Shown piece by piece: positions 45,996 to 46,241 of a stretch of 46,241 bases of DNA. The position numbers were made by a program, and so were the translations under genes. The notes beneath the pieces were generated by a model, which was not told where the DNA came from, made no database searches, and worked only from the letters and a program-made list of their open reading frames with translations. The stretch lies in contig NZ_JAQGIZ010000045.1 in the NCBI RefSeq assembly GCF_028290885.1, positions 1-46,241 of the forward strand, given 5' to 3'. The stretch's first letter is position 1, and each line of letters opens with the position of its first letter. The stretch comes from Phenylobacterium sp. (lineage in GTDB: Bacteria > Pseudomonadota > Alphaproteobacteria > Caulobacterales > Caulobacteraceae).

Positions 45996-46010
45996 GAACA
46001 AAACAAGAAC
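45996..46010 (-). promoter_or_regulatory. SOS (LexA) box
   Basis: On the minus strand GTTC-TTGTTTT-GTTC, an exact match to the alphaproteobacterial LexA consensus GTTC-N7-GTTC, touching the ATG at 45995. Because the box abuts the start codon there is no room for a ribosome binding site, so a leaderless or very short-leader transcript is implied. Confidence 0.7.
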
Positions 46011-46031
46011 ATAGATACCGGCGGGAGTCAA

Positions 46032-46241
46032 GGAATTCCGGCTTTGGGTTGGTGGCGTTCACCCTTCGACAGGGGACCCCTCGGCCGGCCGCTGGGGGTC
46101 CGGAGGGCCGCCGCGGCGGATCGGCCTTTGGCCGGTCCTTGAGTGACCGGCTACGGCAGGCAAACTAGCCGGCATGAGATTTATGGCTGGGTGTCGGCCG
46201 GGCCGATCGTCCCAGGTCCCAAGAGCGGACTATCTCAATGA
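46032..46241. other. right-edge region without supported gene
   Basis: Contains short inverted stretches (for instance GGCCGGCC). An open frame begins at ATG 46174 on the plus strand and runs off the end after about 22 codons; too short to judge. Confidence 0.4.

Noticed and set aside
46174-46241. Possible gene start at the right edge
   Set aside because: Only about 22 codons before the edge, no ribosome binding site or recognisable sequence.

Overview
The window reads as chromosomal DNA of a high-GC alphaproteobacterium of the Caulobacterales, most like Phenylobacterium or Caulobacter. This is inferred from gene content, not from any search. The pointers are an RcdA-type (DUF1465) cell-cycle adaptor gene next to rpmE, a zapA / 6S RNA / 5-formyl-THF cyclo-ligase / YmdB neighbourhood, large TonB-dependent receptors with TTG starts, a GTTC-N7-GTTC LexA-type box, and many intergenic palindromic repeats. 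No tRNA, rRNA, CRISPR array or clear prophage was seen.

Layout. 1-2968 (minus): sucC-sucD-sucA, the TCA-cycle segment from 2-oxoglutarate to succinate; sucA runs off the left edge. 3079-6444 (minus): a 1121-residue fusion of a GH18-like domain, a NodB deacetylase and a membrane GT2 synthase. 6603-10220: a membrane-anchored LytTR regulator, a GNAT acetyltransferase, and two tandem membrane-anchored proteins ending in LprI-like domains. 10364-18047 (minus): a GPH-family sugar symporter and two paralogous TonB-dependent receptors, a likely glycan or glycoside uptake locus. 18266-22719: quinone oxidoreductase, DUF1192, rcdA, rpmE and an MsbA-like ABC exporter. 22913-25897 (minus): cupin, glycerophosphodiesterase, inositol phosphatase and thiE. 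25912-28473 (minus): cyanide-insensitive bd oxidase (cydA-cydB-DUF2474), divergent from an iron module (bfd-bfr) with a candidate Fur box. 29435-32237: a TspO-like protein, an MHS-family transporter and a small membrane protein. 32286-39945 (minus): fba, pgk, gap, an S9 peptidase and tkt (glycolysis/pentose phosphate). 40088-42405 (plus): DUF4164, zapA, 6S RNA, fthC, ymdB. 42409-45995: EF-hand lipoprotein, holin-like membrane protein, CaiB/BaiF CoA-transferase, a GIY-YIG nuclease ORF bracketed by perfect inverted repeats, and an unknown gene abutted by a consensus SOS box.

The most unusual items are: (i) a 375-bp unit (45000-45374) in which a GIY-YIG ORF fills the space between two perfect 42-bp inverted copies of a hairpin-bearing repeat; (ii) at least four distinct families of intergenic palindromic repeats, one with two 125/126-bp copies flanking rpmE and the ABC exporter; (iii) CTAG-ended palindromes that contain the stop codons of neighbouring genes; (iv) the GH18-NodB-GT2 fusion; (v) a shared leader design (GGCC hairpin, strong Shine-Dalgarno, TTG start) in the two TonB receptors; (vi) the SOS box touching the start codon of a gene of unknown function.
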